Source of the DNA: CAVSLM01 sp963728895 | GTDB lineage: Bacteria > Pseudomonadota > Gammaproteobacteria > JBBQDK01 | Direction of reading: 5' to 3' | DNA: 64,000 nt | NCBI GenBank assembly: GCA_963728895.1 | Contig: CAVSLM010000005.1 | Location: 123,358-187,357, forward strand | Part shown: positions 53,663 through 62,812 of the stretch, one piece after another | Layout: the number at the start of each line of letters is the position of its first letter | Position numbering within the stretch: position 1 is the first letter of the stretch | The notes under the pieces: generated by a model | What the model was told of the DNA's origin: nothing | The model's database searches: none | The model's input: only the letters and a program-made list of their open reading frames with translations | Program-made: the position numbers and the translations under genes

Positions 53663-53845
53663 ATGGGAAAGGTTACATGGGATGAGAAGACGTGCATCCA
53701 TTCTGGGAATTGCGTCAAATCGCTGCCCCAGGTGTTCAAGGTCGAGAACGGCCAGTTCGTGATCGACGAATCGGCGGCCCGTGAAGAGGAGGTCCGCAAA
53801 GTGGTGGAGGCCTGCCCGTCGGGGGCCTTGAAGATGCAGTCCTAA
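53663..53845 (+). CDS. Small divergent iron-sulfur (Fer4-like) protein
   Basis: 60 residues: VTWDEKTCIHSGNCVKSLPQVF and VVEACPSGALKMQS. Cysteines are C-x5-C near the start and a C-P pair near the end, a reduced 4Fe-4S or mono-cluster pattern often annotated as a divergent ferredoxin-like domain. It lies between alkB and the GST gene with a clear ribosome-binding site, so it may carry electrons to AlkB. The number of Cys ligands seen (three) leaves the cluster type uncertain. Confidence 0.78.
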   Translation: MGKVTWDEKTCIHSGNCVKSLPQVFKVENGQFVIDESAAREEEVRKVVEACPSGALKMQS

Positions 53846-54014
53846 ACTAAGGAAGCCGGCCGGTCCTCGCAGCGGGGGTTTTGCCCACACCCCTCTTCCC
53901 GTGCGATAAAGCGCCGGGGGGAGAGGGTACCTCCGCGGCAGGCCACGGGACCAGCTAACAGCTTCCAGGTCAAACGGTCAACATTCTGATGAAGCGCAAT
54001 TTGGAGGAGTGAAC

Positions 54015-54704
54015 ATGCTAGGCGACCACCTGAGACACAAGATGCAGCTGTTCGGAATTTCCGGCGATCCGAACACCTACAAATGCCTGATGACTGCGGG
54101 TGAGAAGGGCGTCGACATAGAGAGCATCGCGGTGGGCGATGCCGCCAATGGCGGCGTGCACGCGCAGGAGCTCCAGGCCATGTCGCCCTTCGGATCCGTT
54201 CCCTGTCTGCGCGATCACGATTTCGTGGTCTACGGCACGGCGCCGATCATGTCCTACCTCGACGACAAGGGCTTCGGTCCGTCGCTGGTGCCGCGCAACG
54301 GCGTGGTGCGTGCCGTGCAGTATCAGTGGATCCACATCGCCAACGAGTACGTGGCGCCGGCCGTCGCCAAACTGCTGCAGAACGAGGACCTCGACAACGC
54401 CAAGGCTACGCTCGCGACCGGTCTGGACGCCCTGGAAACGCAGCTGCGCACGCGCAAGCAGCGCGGTGATTTCATCGTGGGCGAGTTCAGCCTGGCAGAC
54501 ATCCACTGGGCCCCGTACGTGCACGCCTGCTTCCTCGCCAATCAAAGCGAGCTGATTTCCTCGCGGGAAGCCGTGCGCACCTGGTGGGAGCACGTCAAGG
54601 CGCACAAGAGCACCAGCAAGGAAGACTTCGTTGCTTCCACGCTGCTGCCGACCTGGGACGAGATCAAGAACAACCAGCTGAAATCCGTCACCATCAACGT
54701 GTGA
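54015..54704 (+). CDS. Glutathione S-transferase family protein
   Basis: ATG 54015 follows GGAGG; a GTG at 54009 adds two residues. The 229-residue product shows the GST thioredoxin-like N-terminus (MQLFGISGDPNTYKCLMTAGE, FGSVPCLRDHDFVVYGTAPIMSYL with the SVPC/ES-like glutathione site) and an alpha-helical C-terminal domain (FIVGEFSLADIHWAPYVHAC). It may detoxify reactive products of the monooxygenase or remove a glutathione-linked intermediate. Confidence 0.85.
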   Translation: MLGDHLRHKMQLFGISGDPNTYKCLMTAGEKGVDIESIAVGDAANGGVHAQELQAMSPFGSVPCLRDHDFVVYGTAPIMSYLDDKGFGPSLVPRNGVVRAVQYQWIHIANEYVAPAVAKLLQNEDLDNAKATLATGLDALETQLRTRKQRGDFIVGEFSLADIHWAPYVHACFLANQSELISSREAVRTWWEHVKAHKSTSKEDFVASTLLPTWDEIKNNQLKSVTINV

Positions 54705-54711
54705 CACCGGC

Positions 54712-54850
54712 GGGATGGTCGATGCACGAGGCGCATCGACCATCCCGTAGGGTGCGGCCCCCGCACGCGGACGATGTAATGTATCGAAAAAAGGCCCTAC
54801 GAAGGTAGCAGCAGCAACGTAGGGCGGCCTCCGCAGGCGGGCAATTTTTA
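54712..54850 (+). repeat. Strong hairpin and REP-like repeats after the GST gene
   Basis: GGGATGGTCGATGC (54712-54725) pairs perfectly with GCATCGACCATCCC (54733-54746), a 14-bp stem with a 7-nt loop. GTAGGGTGCGGCCCCCGCAC and GTAGGGCGGCCTCCGCAGGC follow. There is no T-run, so it may stabilise or end the alkB-side mRNA rather than being a simple intrinsic terminator. Confidence 0.65.
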
Positions 54851-54938
54851 TCATCGGTGCCGCGGCTGCATGAGCGGCACACACGACCACGCGGGTACGC
54901 CCAAGCGCACGCGGGGCAGACTCCCGCCGGGGAAGGGA

Positions 54939-56033
54939 ATGTTCGGATTCGGCAGCAAGAAGCAGGACTGGCAGGCGAAGGTGACGCCTTCCGGCAAGCT
55001 CATCACGGTGAAGGCGGGCGAAAATCTGCTGAGGGCCGCGCTCGACGCGGGACTGGGCTGGCCGCACGACTGCCGGGTCGGCAGCTGCGGCACCTGCCGT
55101 TGCCGGCTGGTGGAGGGCAAGATCAAGGAGCTGTCGGACTTCTCCTACGTGCTCGAAGGCGACGATCTCGACCGCGGCATGATCCTCGCTTGTCAGACCG
55201 CGCTCAAGAGCGACATCGTGGTGGAAGTGCAGCTCGACTCGGCCGTGCCCGCGGGTGCGATTTCCACCGTGCAGGGCGTTCTGGCGCGTACCCGCGCGCT
55301 CACCCACGACGTTCTCGAGCTCACCGTCAAGCTGGAGAAGCCCTTCCCGCATTCGGGAGAGGCTCGCTCCCAGTCGCCCTACGTCGCCGGCCAGTACGCC
55401 GAGATCGCATTCCCCAGCATCGAAAAGCCGCGCGCCTACTCCTTCGCGCGTGCCCCGGAGAACGAGGCTGAGAACGAGCTCACGTTCTTCGTTCGCAAGG
55501 TCCCGAACGGCGAGCTGACCACCTGGCTTTTCGAAAAGGACCGCGTCGGGACGCCCGTCACCGTCACCGGACCGTTCGGCTCGTTCTGGCTGCGCGAAGG
55601 CGACGGCCCCGTGGTGTGCATCGCCGGCGGCAGCGGCATGAGCTCCATCCGGGCGCTGCTGGAGCATGCGTCGAACAAGGGTGTAACGCGGGATGTCGTA
55701 TACCTGTTCGGCGCGCGTACGCAGAAGGACCTGTACTGCCTGGAGGACATGGAAGCCATCACGCGCAAGTGGAACTCGGGGCGCGGCTTCCGTTTCGTTC
55801 CGGTGCTCTCGGAGGAACCTGCGGACAGCGACTGGCAGGGCCTGCGTGGCATGGTAACCGAGCACATCGGCCAACAGGGGGTGGACCTCGCCCAGGCGCA
55901 GGCCTATCTCTGCGGACCGCCGCCCATGATCGATGCGGCGATCGAGGTGCTGAAGAAATCCGGCGTACAAAGCGCCAACATCCACTTCGACAAGTTCCTC
56001 GACGCCAGCAGCATGCCGGGAGGCCGCAAGTGA
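54939..56033 (+). CDS. 2Fe-2S ferredoxin/FAD-NAD(P)H oxidoreductase (monooxygenase reductase)
   Basis: ATG 54939 lies behind GGGGAAGGGA; ATG 54870 would add 23 residues but has no ribosome-binding site. The N-terminus has a plant-type 2Fe-2S motif (CRVGSCGTCRCRL, with a later LACQT Cys), followed by an FAD domain with RAYSFARAP and an NAD domain with CIAGGSGMSSIRALLE and AYLCGPPPMIDAAIEVL. This is the layout of XylA/BenC-type reductases. It probably supplies AlkB-like monooxygenase with electrons from NADH, either directly or through the small ferredoxin. Confidence 0.9.
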   Translation: MFGFGSKKQDWQAKVTPSGKLITVKAGENLLRAALDAGLGWPHDCRVGSCGTCRCRLVEGKIKELSDFSYVLEGDDLDRGMILACQTALKSDIVVEVQLDSAVPAGAISTVQGVLARTRALTHDVLELTVKLEKPFPHSGEARSQSPYVAGQYAEIAFPSIEKPRAYSFARAPENEAENELTFFVRKVPNGELTTWLFEKDRVGTPVTVTGPFGSFWLREGDGPVVCIAGGSGMSSIRALLEHASNKGVTRDVVYLFGARTQKDLYCLEDMEAITRKWNSGRGFRFVPVLSEEPADSDWQGLRGMVTEHIGQQGVDLAQAQAYLCGPPPMIDAAIEVLKKSGVQSANIHFDKFLDASSMPGGRK

Positions 56034-56394
56034 GATCCACGCGCGATGTTCGCATCGCCCATTCCGTGGCGAGCAACCCGCGCAGGCAGTGCCGCCGAGG
56101 ACAGGCGCAGCCACCCCGTAGGAGCGTCGGTCGCGGCGACGCGATTGCGACCCGCAGGATCGCATTCGGGACTACCGCGCGGCGGCTTGAACAACGTCCG
56201 TCGGATCGAGCTGCCGCAATGCGTAGGTGCGTCCCACGCACGCGGACCACGCGCAAGGTCGCCGCGACGGTCGGCGTGCCGAGTGCGTCCACTGGTGATC
56301 ATCGATTCGACGAGACCATTCATCCGGTGCGTGAGACGCACCCTACATCGAAACAAGCGCAGGCTCCGCCTGGCTGAAAGATAAGGAGGACGAC
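56034..56394 (+). repeat. REP-rich spacer before the small membrane protein gene
   Basis: CGTAGGAGCGTCGGTCGCGG at about 56117 is a variant of the REP core. GTAGGTGCGTCCCACGCAC at about 56222 and GGTGCGTGAGACGCACCCTA at about 56327 form another inverted family. AAGGAGGACG provides the ribosome-binding site for the next gene. No coding potential. Confidence 0.55.
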
Positions 56395-56604
56395 ATGACA
56401 GCGACTACCAAGGCGATCGGCGTGATGGCGGTGTTCACCGCGGTTTGTGTGGCGATCCTGGTTGCCCTCGGTGTCGGCGAGCACTTCCGCGATCCGCTGT
56501 GGGCGCTCGGAACCGCACTCGCCCTGTGGGTGATCCTGGTCAGCAACGTGGCCATCTTCTTCAAGATGGTGGGCATGGAGCCCTGGAAGTGGGTGAAGAA
56601 CTAG
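56395..56604 (+). CDS. Small two-helix membrane protein, unknown
   Basis: 69 residues with two hydrophobic helices (AIGVMAVFTAVCVAILVAL and LWALGTALALWVILVSNVAIFF) and a C-terminal MVGMEPWKWVKN. Strong AAGGAGGACG site. It ends the alkB cluster and may be an accessory subunit of the membrane oxygenase or electron-transfer complex; no family is recognised. Confidence 0.7.
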   Translation: MTATTKAIGVMAVFTAVCVAILVALGVGEHFRDPLWALGTALALWVILVSNVAIFFKMVGMEPWKWVKN

Positions 56605-57255
56605 CCCGCATTCCGCTCCGGGCGGCGGTACATCGACTCGGGTTGTCGCCTGGGAGCTTTCTGGCCATGCGGGGCGCTATCGGTAACCGCATGCTCCAGC
56701 GTGGCCCGATGATTCCTTGACCCTCCGAGTTGCGCGGGTCTCCGCGGCACGGAGAGGGGAATAAATCGATGCGAGGGCGCGTCTGTCAACTTGGGCACCG
56801 ATCGCCTTGTCTTCTTCCCATACCGCGAGCGGTGCAGGCGGAATCGCAACAGCAGCGAGCCTGCGCCCGTAAGCGGGGCCGCAGGTGTGGGCAGCACCGG
56901 TCACATCGAAGGGTAGCGAGCACAAACATGAATGTGGCACCCGCAGGCGCTCGCGCTCAACCGCGCCCGCAGCGTCCAGGCACATCGAGCGGCACGAGAC
57001 GACTCGTGACCGCGCGGTGTCATCTGGCCGCCGCGGCGACGCCGACCTATCCGGACCGCAATCGTGAGCGGTTCGGCACTCGTACCGATCATGTGGGAAT
57101 TTTGTACGCCGCATGGACGCGGCACTGGGGGAGATGCGGGCATTCAACCGCCCGATTCCACAGCCTCTAGGCGGGTTCTATCCCGCGCAAGCACCGGTTC
57201 AATCCAGGTGCACCCGCAAGACGGGTGGCCTGCTGTATTGACGATCCCTCCAAAA
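56605..57255. other. Non-coding stretch after the alkB cluster
   Basis: No frame here has convincing start, composition or family. The DNA is GC-rich without matching the known repeats. It may include the 3' end of the cluster transcript. Confidence 0.4.
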
Positions 57256-57339
57256 GGAGCCGTCCTTGGCTCCGACGCTTCGGCCGGGCCCCACCCGGCC
57301 TTTTTTTTGGCGATGTTCACACGACCAGGCGTCGGAGCC
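57256..57339 (+). promoter_or_regulatory. Terminator nested in alternative stem-loops (attenuator-like)
   Basis: GGAGCC (57256-57261) can pair with GGCTCC (57268-57273). The same GGCTCC, as GGCTCCGACGC (57268-57278), can instead pair with GCGTCGGAGCC (57329-57339), an 11-bp stem that encloses the terminator at 57282-57308. The two pairings exclude each other, the layout of a switch that sets terminator formation. No regulated downstream plus-strand gene is seen, so the function is uncertain. Confidence 0.45.
57282..57308 (+). terminator. Rho-independent terminator
   Basis: Perfect 7-bp stem GGCCGGG (57282-57288) / CCCGGCC (57294-57300), 5-nt loop, then TTTTTTTT. It points rightward, so it ends transcription coming from the alkB side or from an unrecognised RNA in 56.6-57.3 kb. 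Confidence 0.85.
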
Positions 57340-57352
57340 ATTGCTCGAATCC

Positions 57353-57550
57353 GGTCCTTCACGAACGGAAGGACCATGGACGGTTCGCAACCGTGACAGT
57401 AGTTGCGAAGTTGTTATGAGGGGCCGAGGCTCCCTGTCGGAAGCGTCTGCCGTCCGACCCTCGGCCCCGGCAGGAAACCAGCTGACTACCAACTGCAGAA
57501 CCGGAGAGCGCCCCGTTGCTACTCGACCACTACCCGGACGACCGCTCTCC
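57353..57550 (+). ncRNA. Candidate structured RNA: consecutive stem-loops
   Basis: GGTCCTTC (57353-57360) pairs with GAAGGACC (57368-57375). TTCGCAAC (57384-57391) pairs with GTTGCGAA (57402-57409). GGGGCCGAGG (57420-57429) pairs with CCTCGGCCCC (57459-57468), with inner GTCGGA/TCCGAC. GGAGAGCG (near 57504) pairs with CGCTCTCC (near 57541). Four perfect stems in under 200 bp are more than expected by chance. It may be an RNA element or DNA hairpins of a mobile element; the class is unknown. Confidence 0.4.
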
Positions 57551-57754
57551 CACACCGCCCGGGCTCTCCCTCCCCACGATTCGACCTCACTGCTGCGCTG
57601 TCACCGCGCCACCCTGAGCTCTCTCACCTCGGCCCCGCCAGAACCGGGAGCGACAACACTACTCCGATAGCATGGCGCGTAATTGACTGAAGTCAGCTAA
57701 CCAGCCAGGTCCACTTCAGACGAGGTGTCAGTACGGTCATCTCGGGCGCGTCCA

Positions 57755-57793
57755 AAAAATAAGCGGCGCAAGCCGCGAAGCTTGCGCCGCCTC
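57755..57793 (-). terminator. Rho-independent terminator of the CTERM protein gene
   Basis: On the minus strand GCGGCGCAAG and CTTGCGCCGC form a perfect 10-bp stem around a short loop, followed by TTATTTTTTGG. It lies just after the stop of the large surface-protein gene at 57808. Confidence 0.85.
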
Positions 57794-57807
57794 ATCGCAA
57801 CTCCCGA

Positions 57808-60414
57808 TCAGCGAATGCGCTTGCGATGCCTCAGAGCGCCGAGCCAGAAGATGAAGCCCGCGACCAGCCACCAGTCGGCGCTATGCGTGGGGCCAACGGC
57901 GAGGTCGGTGGCGCTGCAGCCGCTGGTGCCGCTGGTGCGCGTGTCTGGTGGCGGAACTGGGGGCGCAGCCGAGGAGCCCGCAAACCCGGGATCGCCGATC
58001 ACCGCTCCTGTCGCATCGGTGTCGTTGCCGTCGGTCCCATTGTCCTGAATGGTCAGCTGCACGCAGAAGTTTCCTTCCGTCAGACCCGCCGTGTAGCTCG
58101 CATCTCCGGCCGCAGGACAGCTGCCAAGGCTACCCGGTGCGGAGCTGATGCTGTCGAAGCTCCCGACGTTGAAGTTGTTCCACCCGGTCGTAGTGTTGTA
58201 CTTGCGCCATACCGGATCCGAGGGCAATGGTGCAGACAGCGGAATGACGATGCGGGCAGTGTCGCCGGTGGCGGCAACCGACGCGCTGAAGTCGTAGTAG
58301 ATTCCGCTCGGGTTATCGACGGTGTCTTCCGGAATGCCGGCATTCGTCAGCTCATCAAGCGTCAGCCTGCCGGTGGTGGAACCTGCCGCCTGTGCGGTTG
58401 CCCCCGGCTGGATGCCACCGACGGCGTCGGAGGACAGCGTCTCAGGTACCACCACCGTGCCCTCCAAGTGCAGCGAGTAGGCGACGTTGCCGAAGCCCGA
58501 GGGGTCTCCGATTGGCACGGTCGCCGAGTAGTCGAGCGTGTAGGTGTCGCCATTCGCGCAGGAGCTCGAGCAGGTGTACTGGGCGATGCCGTTTTGGAAC
58601 CCGGGCGCCGTGGTGCTGTTGGCGCCGGTGCCCATCGGAATGGAATCGATGCCGTTCCAGGTCACGCTCCAGCCCGACAGGTCGAGCGTATTGCCACCCA
58701 GATCGACGACCGGCTTGGTCGTCTGATGCATCCCGGCGTTCCCGAAAAACACCCAAGGCTCATCGACACTCGGAGACTCCGATCCGTCCGGTGCGCCGGT
58801 GTGGCTGTTCGACGCCGGCTGCACTGCGCCGACGATGAGTCCCTCGTGGTTCGTCAGCTGAGTCAGGGTGACGAACCCGGGATTGTTCTCCATACCGAAG
58901 CAGGAGCCGTTGCCGGACGAAGCCGGCAGACCCGCAATCGCGGTGATGTTGCAGCCGTTGCCCGGGCCCAGGGTCAGCACGGTTCCCGTGGCAAGCGCAC
59001 CGCCGGCGCTCCCGCCGCTGATCGGTGCCGCAGGTCCGCCGGTCTGTCGGACCTGGCCCGAGGTGCTATCCGCATCGTTTGGTCCGTTATCCTGAACCGT
59101 CAGTTGCACACAGAAGTAGCCGGGGAAAATACCCGCTACGTATCCGGAGCTACCCGGGGGTGGGCAGGAACCCAAGGTACCCTGCGCAGATTTCACGGCA
59201 TTCGATCCATCGACCACGAAGTCCTGCCACACGCCACTCGCAAACAGCCGGAACTTGCCTTGGGCGGGCAGGGCAGCGGACAGGGGCAGCACCACGGTCG
59301 CCTGTGCGGAAGTCGAAGCCGCCGTGTAATCGAAACAGCCGCCCACGCACGACGTCTGCACGTCGGAATCCGCCGGGACGGAGTTGTTCGTCAGGTTGGC
59401 GAGCGTTATGGCGCCGGTGCTCGAACTGACGGCCGTCGCAATCGTGCCCGGCGTAACCGGCCCGGCATTTCCAGTCGCGGCCCGCACGACCGGCTGCACG
59501 GCGTTGACCGTGACCGATACCGTGCCCGTGGCGGTGTCGAGCGTATCGGTGACGGTGTAAGTGAAGCTGTCCGAGCCGGCGAATCCCGCAGGCGGAGTGA
59601 AGTTCGCCGTTCCGTCGCCGTTGTCGGTGACTGTGCCACCGTTGGTTCCCTGCGTGACGCTCTGCAGGGAGAGCGCGCCTGGCTGGCCATCGGAGTCGTT
59701 TGCGTGTGCGAGCAGGTCTATCGAGTTGGTAGTGCTATTCTGATTTGTCGTTACGGAGAAATCGTTGGCGACGGGGGGGACGTTGGCACCGGCGGCAGTC
59801 ACTGTACCGTGTAGCTCCAGGTAGTACGGAACACCACCGAATCCGGACGGATCTCCATTCGGGACCGTTGCGGAATACGTCAGTGTATAGGTGTCACCGT
59901 TTCCGCAGTCCGTGCCACATACTACGTCCGCTTGCCCATCGGGATTTCCGGCCCAGGCGCCGCTACCCATCACAATGGATGGAATCCCATTCCAGGTGAC
60001 GTTCCAGCCGCTGAAGTCGATTGTTGCCGAATTTCCGCTAGCGCTGAGCACATTTGAGGCGCTGGTTGTTTGATGCATACCCGTCGAATTGAAGTAGGAC
60101 CATGGTTCGTCTATCCCGGGTTGCTCGCCGGGATTGTTGCAAACCCCTACACCTGCGGTGCAACCAGGTGCACCAGAATGGCTACCGGTTGCGGGCTGGA
60201 CGGTGCCCGTGACGAGTCCGTCGTGCCCGACGATATTCGAGCTGGGTACCATTCCCCCGCCTAGCGCGAAGAACGATGTGTTGTCGATATTCAGGGTGGC
60301 GCCATCCGCTAAGAGAGCCACAGCCTGTCGTGGACTCAAGGTGATTGCGAAGACCAGGGCTAGGACTACGTGCGACGCAGCACCCCTGTATTGAATGTTA
60401 AGCTGGGAGAGCAT
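57808..60414 (-). CDS. Large secreted surface protein with duplicated modules, cadherin-like domain and CTERM-type tail
   Basis: 868 residues from ATG 60414 behind GGAGG. Signal segment (HVVLALVFAITLSPRQAVA) first. Two ~180-residue copies of a module with GATLNIDNTSFF or equivalent, DEPWxxF, GMHQTT, LSGWxVTWNGI and NGDTYTLxYSATVPxGDPSG occur at about 35-205 and 495-690. A cadherin/VCBS-like domain (NVPPVANDFSVTTNQNS, FTPPAGFAGSDSFTYTVTD) and two choice-of-anchor U-like domains (FCVQLTVQDNG, FCVQLTIQDNG) follow them. The end, SGCSATDLAVG then WWLVAGFIFWLGALRHRKR, is a Cys, hydrophobic helix and Arg cluster typical of CTERM sorting tails. The function is probably surface adhesion or matrix. Confidence 0.83.
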   Translation of the reverse strand: MLSQLNIQYRGAASHVVLALVFAITLSPRQAVALLADGATLNIDNTSFFALGGGMVPSSNIVGHDGLVTGTVQPATGSHSGAPGCTAGVGVCNNPGEQPGIDEPWSYFNSTGMHQTTSASNVLSASGNSATIDFSGWNVTWNGIPSIVMGSGAWAGNPDGQADVVCGTDCGNGDTYTLTYSATVPNGDPSGFGGVPYYLELHGTVTAAGANVPPVANDFSVTTNQNSTTNSIDLLAHANDSDGQPGALSLQSVTQGTNGGTVTDNGDGTANFTPPAGFAGSDSFTYTVTDTLDTATGTVSVTVNAVQPVVRAATGNAGPVTPGTIATAVSSSTGAITLANLTNNSVPADSDVQTSCVGGCFDYTAASTSAQATVVLPLSAALPAQGKFRLFASGVWQDFVVDGSNAVKSAQGTLGSCPPPGSSGYVAGIFPGYFCVQLTVQDNGPNDADSTSGQVRQTGGPAAPISGGSAGGALATGTVLTLGPGNGCNITAIAGLPASSGNGSCFGMENNPGFVTLTQLTNHEGLIVGAVQPASNSHTGAPDGSESPSVDEPWVFFGNAGMHQTTKPVVDLGGNTLDLSGWSVTWNGIDSIPMGTGANSTTAPGFQNGIAQYTCSSSCANGDTYTLDYSATVPIGDPSGFGNVAYSLHLEGTVVVPETLSSDAVGGIQPGATAQAAGSTTGRLTLDELTNAGIPEDTVDNPSGIYYDFSASVAATGDTARIVIPLSAPLPSDPVWRKYNTTTGWNNFNVGSFDSISSAPGSLGSCPAAGDASYTAGLTEGNFCVQLTIQDNGTDGNDTDATGAVIGDPGFAGSSAAPPVPPPDTRTSGTSGCSATDLAVGPTHSADWWLVAGFIFWLGALRHRKRIR

Positions 60415-60486
60415 GGTGATTCCTCCGACAAGGACGCCTATGCGTTCGATCAGAACGTCAGCAAATTGGTTATGTCGCTGCTGTGT

Positions 60487-61783
60487 TCACATGTTCAATC
60501 CAAAGTTGACGCTCAGGCTGTCCTGTTCCATTTCAATGCGGCCGACGTTCCCGATGTACGTTGGTCCGAACTGCTCGTGCCGGAATGCATGGACGTAGGC
60601 GGTGCTGATTTCCATCTCCGGACTCAGGTGATACGTGAAGCCCAAAGTCAGATGGTGTTGAACGGTTGCCGGAGCCACGATGTTGAAGGCGATTTCACGC
60701 GCTTCGTTGATTGGGCTTTCTCCGTAGTTCCAACCGCCGCGCAGTGTCAGCTTGTCGTTGTAGTCGTAGCTGAGGCCGAGCTTGTAGATGTTCTGATTCT
60801 TCCAGCCGAAACCAAGACCTTCGTCCTGACCTAGGGCATTTACCTCTTTGCTCACCGGAAACAAGTTACCCCTCGTGTTGGGCCCGACATTGCTGACCGA
60901 GGCGACTGAAGAGTAAGCGTGCGTGCCGCGTCGAAAGCAAGCGTGATGCGGTCCAAAGGCCTCAGATGGCAAAGCCGACGCCGAAGGACGGCGGGAGATC
61001 CATGCTTTCCATGCTCGCGCAAACAGCTCCGAGTACTGGTCGAACTTGGTCATGTAGACCTTTGAGCTGTACACAGCCCCAAGCGTCAAAGCGCATCGCC
61101 AAAGAAGTTCCCGGTCCAGCCGACACGGGCGCCGGCGCCGACGCTCCAGTCGTTGCCTTGATTGGTCAGTTTGTCGCCTGTCTGGGAAAGCGTGAAGGTC
61201 GTGAAAGTTACCGAGGCCATACGCTCTGAACTGCGCGATGCCCACCACCAGGAAGCACCCAGCGTTTGGTTGTCAGTGATCTTGTAAGCCAGCGTTGGGT
61301 TGATGCTGCCAACGTTCAGGCTGACACCGAGAGTTCCTGTATCCGGGGGGCCGCCGCCATTCGGAAACTGAACCAGATTGAGCAGGTTTCTGGCATAGCG
61401 TGTGTTCCCGCCGCCGATCGGTACGATGCTGAGTCCAAGATAAAGATCTGAAAACCTCATGGCGCCGGCCATCTGCGGCATGAAGAACAGAGTCGCTCCG
61501 CTTTTCTCGGTGATTCACCCTAACGTTGCTTCTCTGTGTGGACTGAATACGGTTCCCCCAACATCCAGCCGAATTGTTCTATCCCCTACCGCCTCAACGA
61601 TATTCGCAGGGTTCGTGGCTCCCGAAACCGCATCTTCGCCGAGCGCAATTCCTACGCCACCCATCGAGCGAGCGATGGTTCCGTTTCCGATGAGAAACAA
61701 GCCGTTTGTGGCGGTGGCGACAGCAGGTATCAGTAAGCAACTGCCCAGCCCAGGATCAGCCCCTGCCGTCTGAATTTATCCAT
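60487..61783 (-). pseudogene. FadL/OmpP1-type outer-membrane transporter, interrupted
   Basis: ATG 61783 opens MDKFRRQGLILGWAVA, a signal-like start, but a base is lost near 61732; the next frame reads LIPAVATATNGLFLIGNG and RSMGGVGIALGEDAVSGATN, the FadL N-terminal signature. An in-frame TGA lies at 61515-61517 before FFMPQMAGAMRFSDLYLG. A further shift near 61087 is needed to join LTLGAVYSSKVYMTKFDQ, and more shifts near 60940-61010. The C-terminal part (NYGESPINE, HHLTLGFTYHLSPEMEIS, VNFGLNM) is good FadL-type barrel. FadL/TodX proteins import hydrophobic compounds. Decay or sequence error are both possible. Confidence 0.7.
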
Positions 61784-62812
61784 AATGACTCCCCCGGTTT
61801 TTTGGTTTACCGCGGGTCTTGCGTTCTTTGCGCTTCCGGCGAGCGACGGGGAGTTTGGCGTCAGCTATTCGGCTGGGTCCACACTCACTCTTGCCGTGCA
61901 CACTGCACGGCGCGAGGCGTTTCAACCCTAAAGTGGTTCTACGGAACGTAGCCCTTCGCGGCAAGGGGGTTGCCAACCGAGAACACAGTCTCCCGCCTCT
62001 TCGATGGCCCTGGGACGCCATCGCGGTCTTACAGGCAGTCGTCGCGAAGGTTCATTGGAAGAGCAACGGCTTCGGTTGTCGCTCGGTCCCACGGTATAGC
62101 GAGGTTCCCATCTACCAGCGCCCCTCCAAAGCGCAAACATCGCGTGAGATGTCTCCGCGAGTCCGGTATACCATTAGTTCCTCAAAGACACGCGCACGAG
62201 ACTGTTGCTGGCAGCCGCGTGGTGAAGAGCGGGATGTAAAACGACAAAAAAAAAGCCCGCTCATGCATTAATCTTAACGGATTCCCAGGCGTCTGGAACA
62301 TCGGCCAGAGCCTAGACAAAAAGTCAAGGCGCAGATGGGGCTCGTTGCGAATGCTGAAATGACAAAGCGCGGCGTCTTCCAACACTGCATCGCGGCAGGT
62401 TCCGGGCAAAAAAAAAGCCAGAGACATTGCTCGGTGCAGGCGCTTCGTGTTCGTGGTGGTCAAGGACGAAGGGCGCTGTCAGTCGCGGTGACGGGGATTT
62501 GCCGAACGCCGCGGGGAAGATGGCAGCGAAAAGAATGAATCCAACTGGCGACCTGCCCGGTGATCTGAAAAGGGAGGAAGTAAAATGGAAACCGACCCTC
62601 CGGCGAATGCGCCGGCCTTTCACTGGGAGGCGGGCGTCAGCCAAGCTGGGTGAGGCGGAAAGTCACCCGCAGAACCGTGGCCGCGCTTGCCCGTCTCGGT
62701 CCCACACTAAATGTGGCGGCTTGCGGTGGATTCGGGAGTAGAGCGGCCTGCACCTACTCCAAGACGGGCACGACAACAGGCCGGGCATTGCGTTGCCCGC
62801 CTTCTTTGCATC
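61784..62812. other. Lower-GC region without recognised genes
   Basis: No supported gene. It contains AAAAAAAAAGCCCGCTC at about 62246 and AAAAAAAAAGCCAGAGAC at about 62407, which read on the minus strand are G/C-rich segments followed by nine T, so they resemble terminators. GGGGGAG before 61783 is the ribosome-binding site of the FadL-type gene. Base composition is visibly less GC-rich than in the first 56 kb. Confidence 0.4.

Noticed and set aside
57170..57230. GGTTCAATCC with flanking complementary bases, like a tRNA T-arm
   Set aside because: No acceptor, D or anticodon arms fit around it and there is no CCA end.
57400..57520. Hairpin at 57420-57468 considered as an integron attC site
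   Set aside because: The flanking GTT and AAC cores are in the wrong order and no integrase gene is visible.
57826..59814. A 662-codon plus-strand frame opposite the CTERM protein
   Set aside because: Arg/Gly-rich shadow with no domain; the minus strand has signal, modules and terminator.
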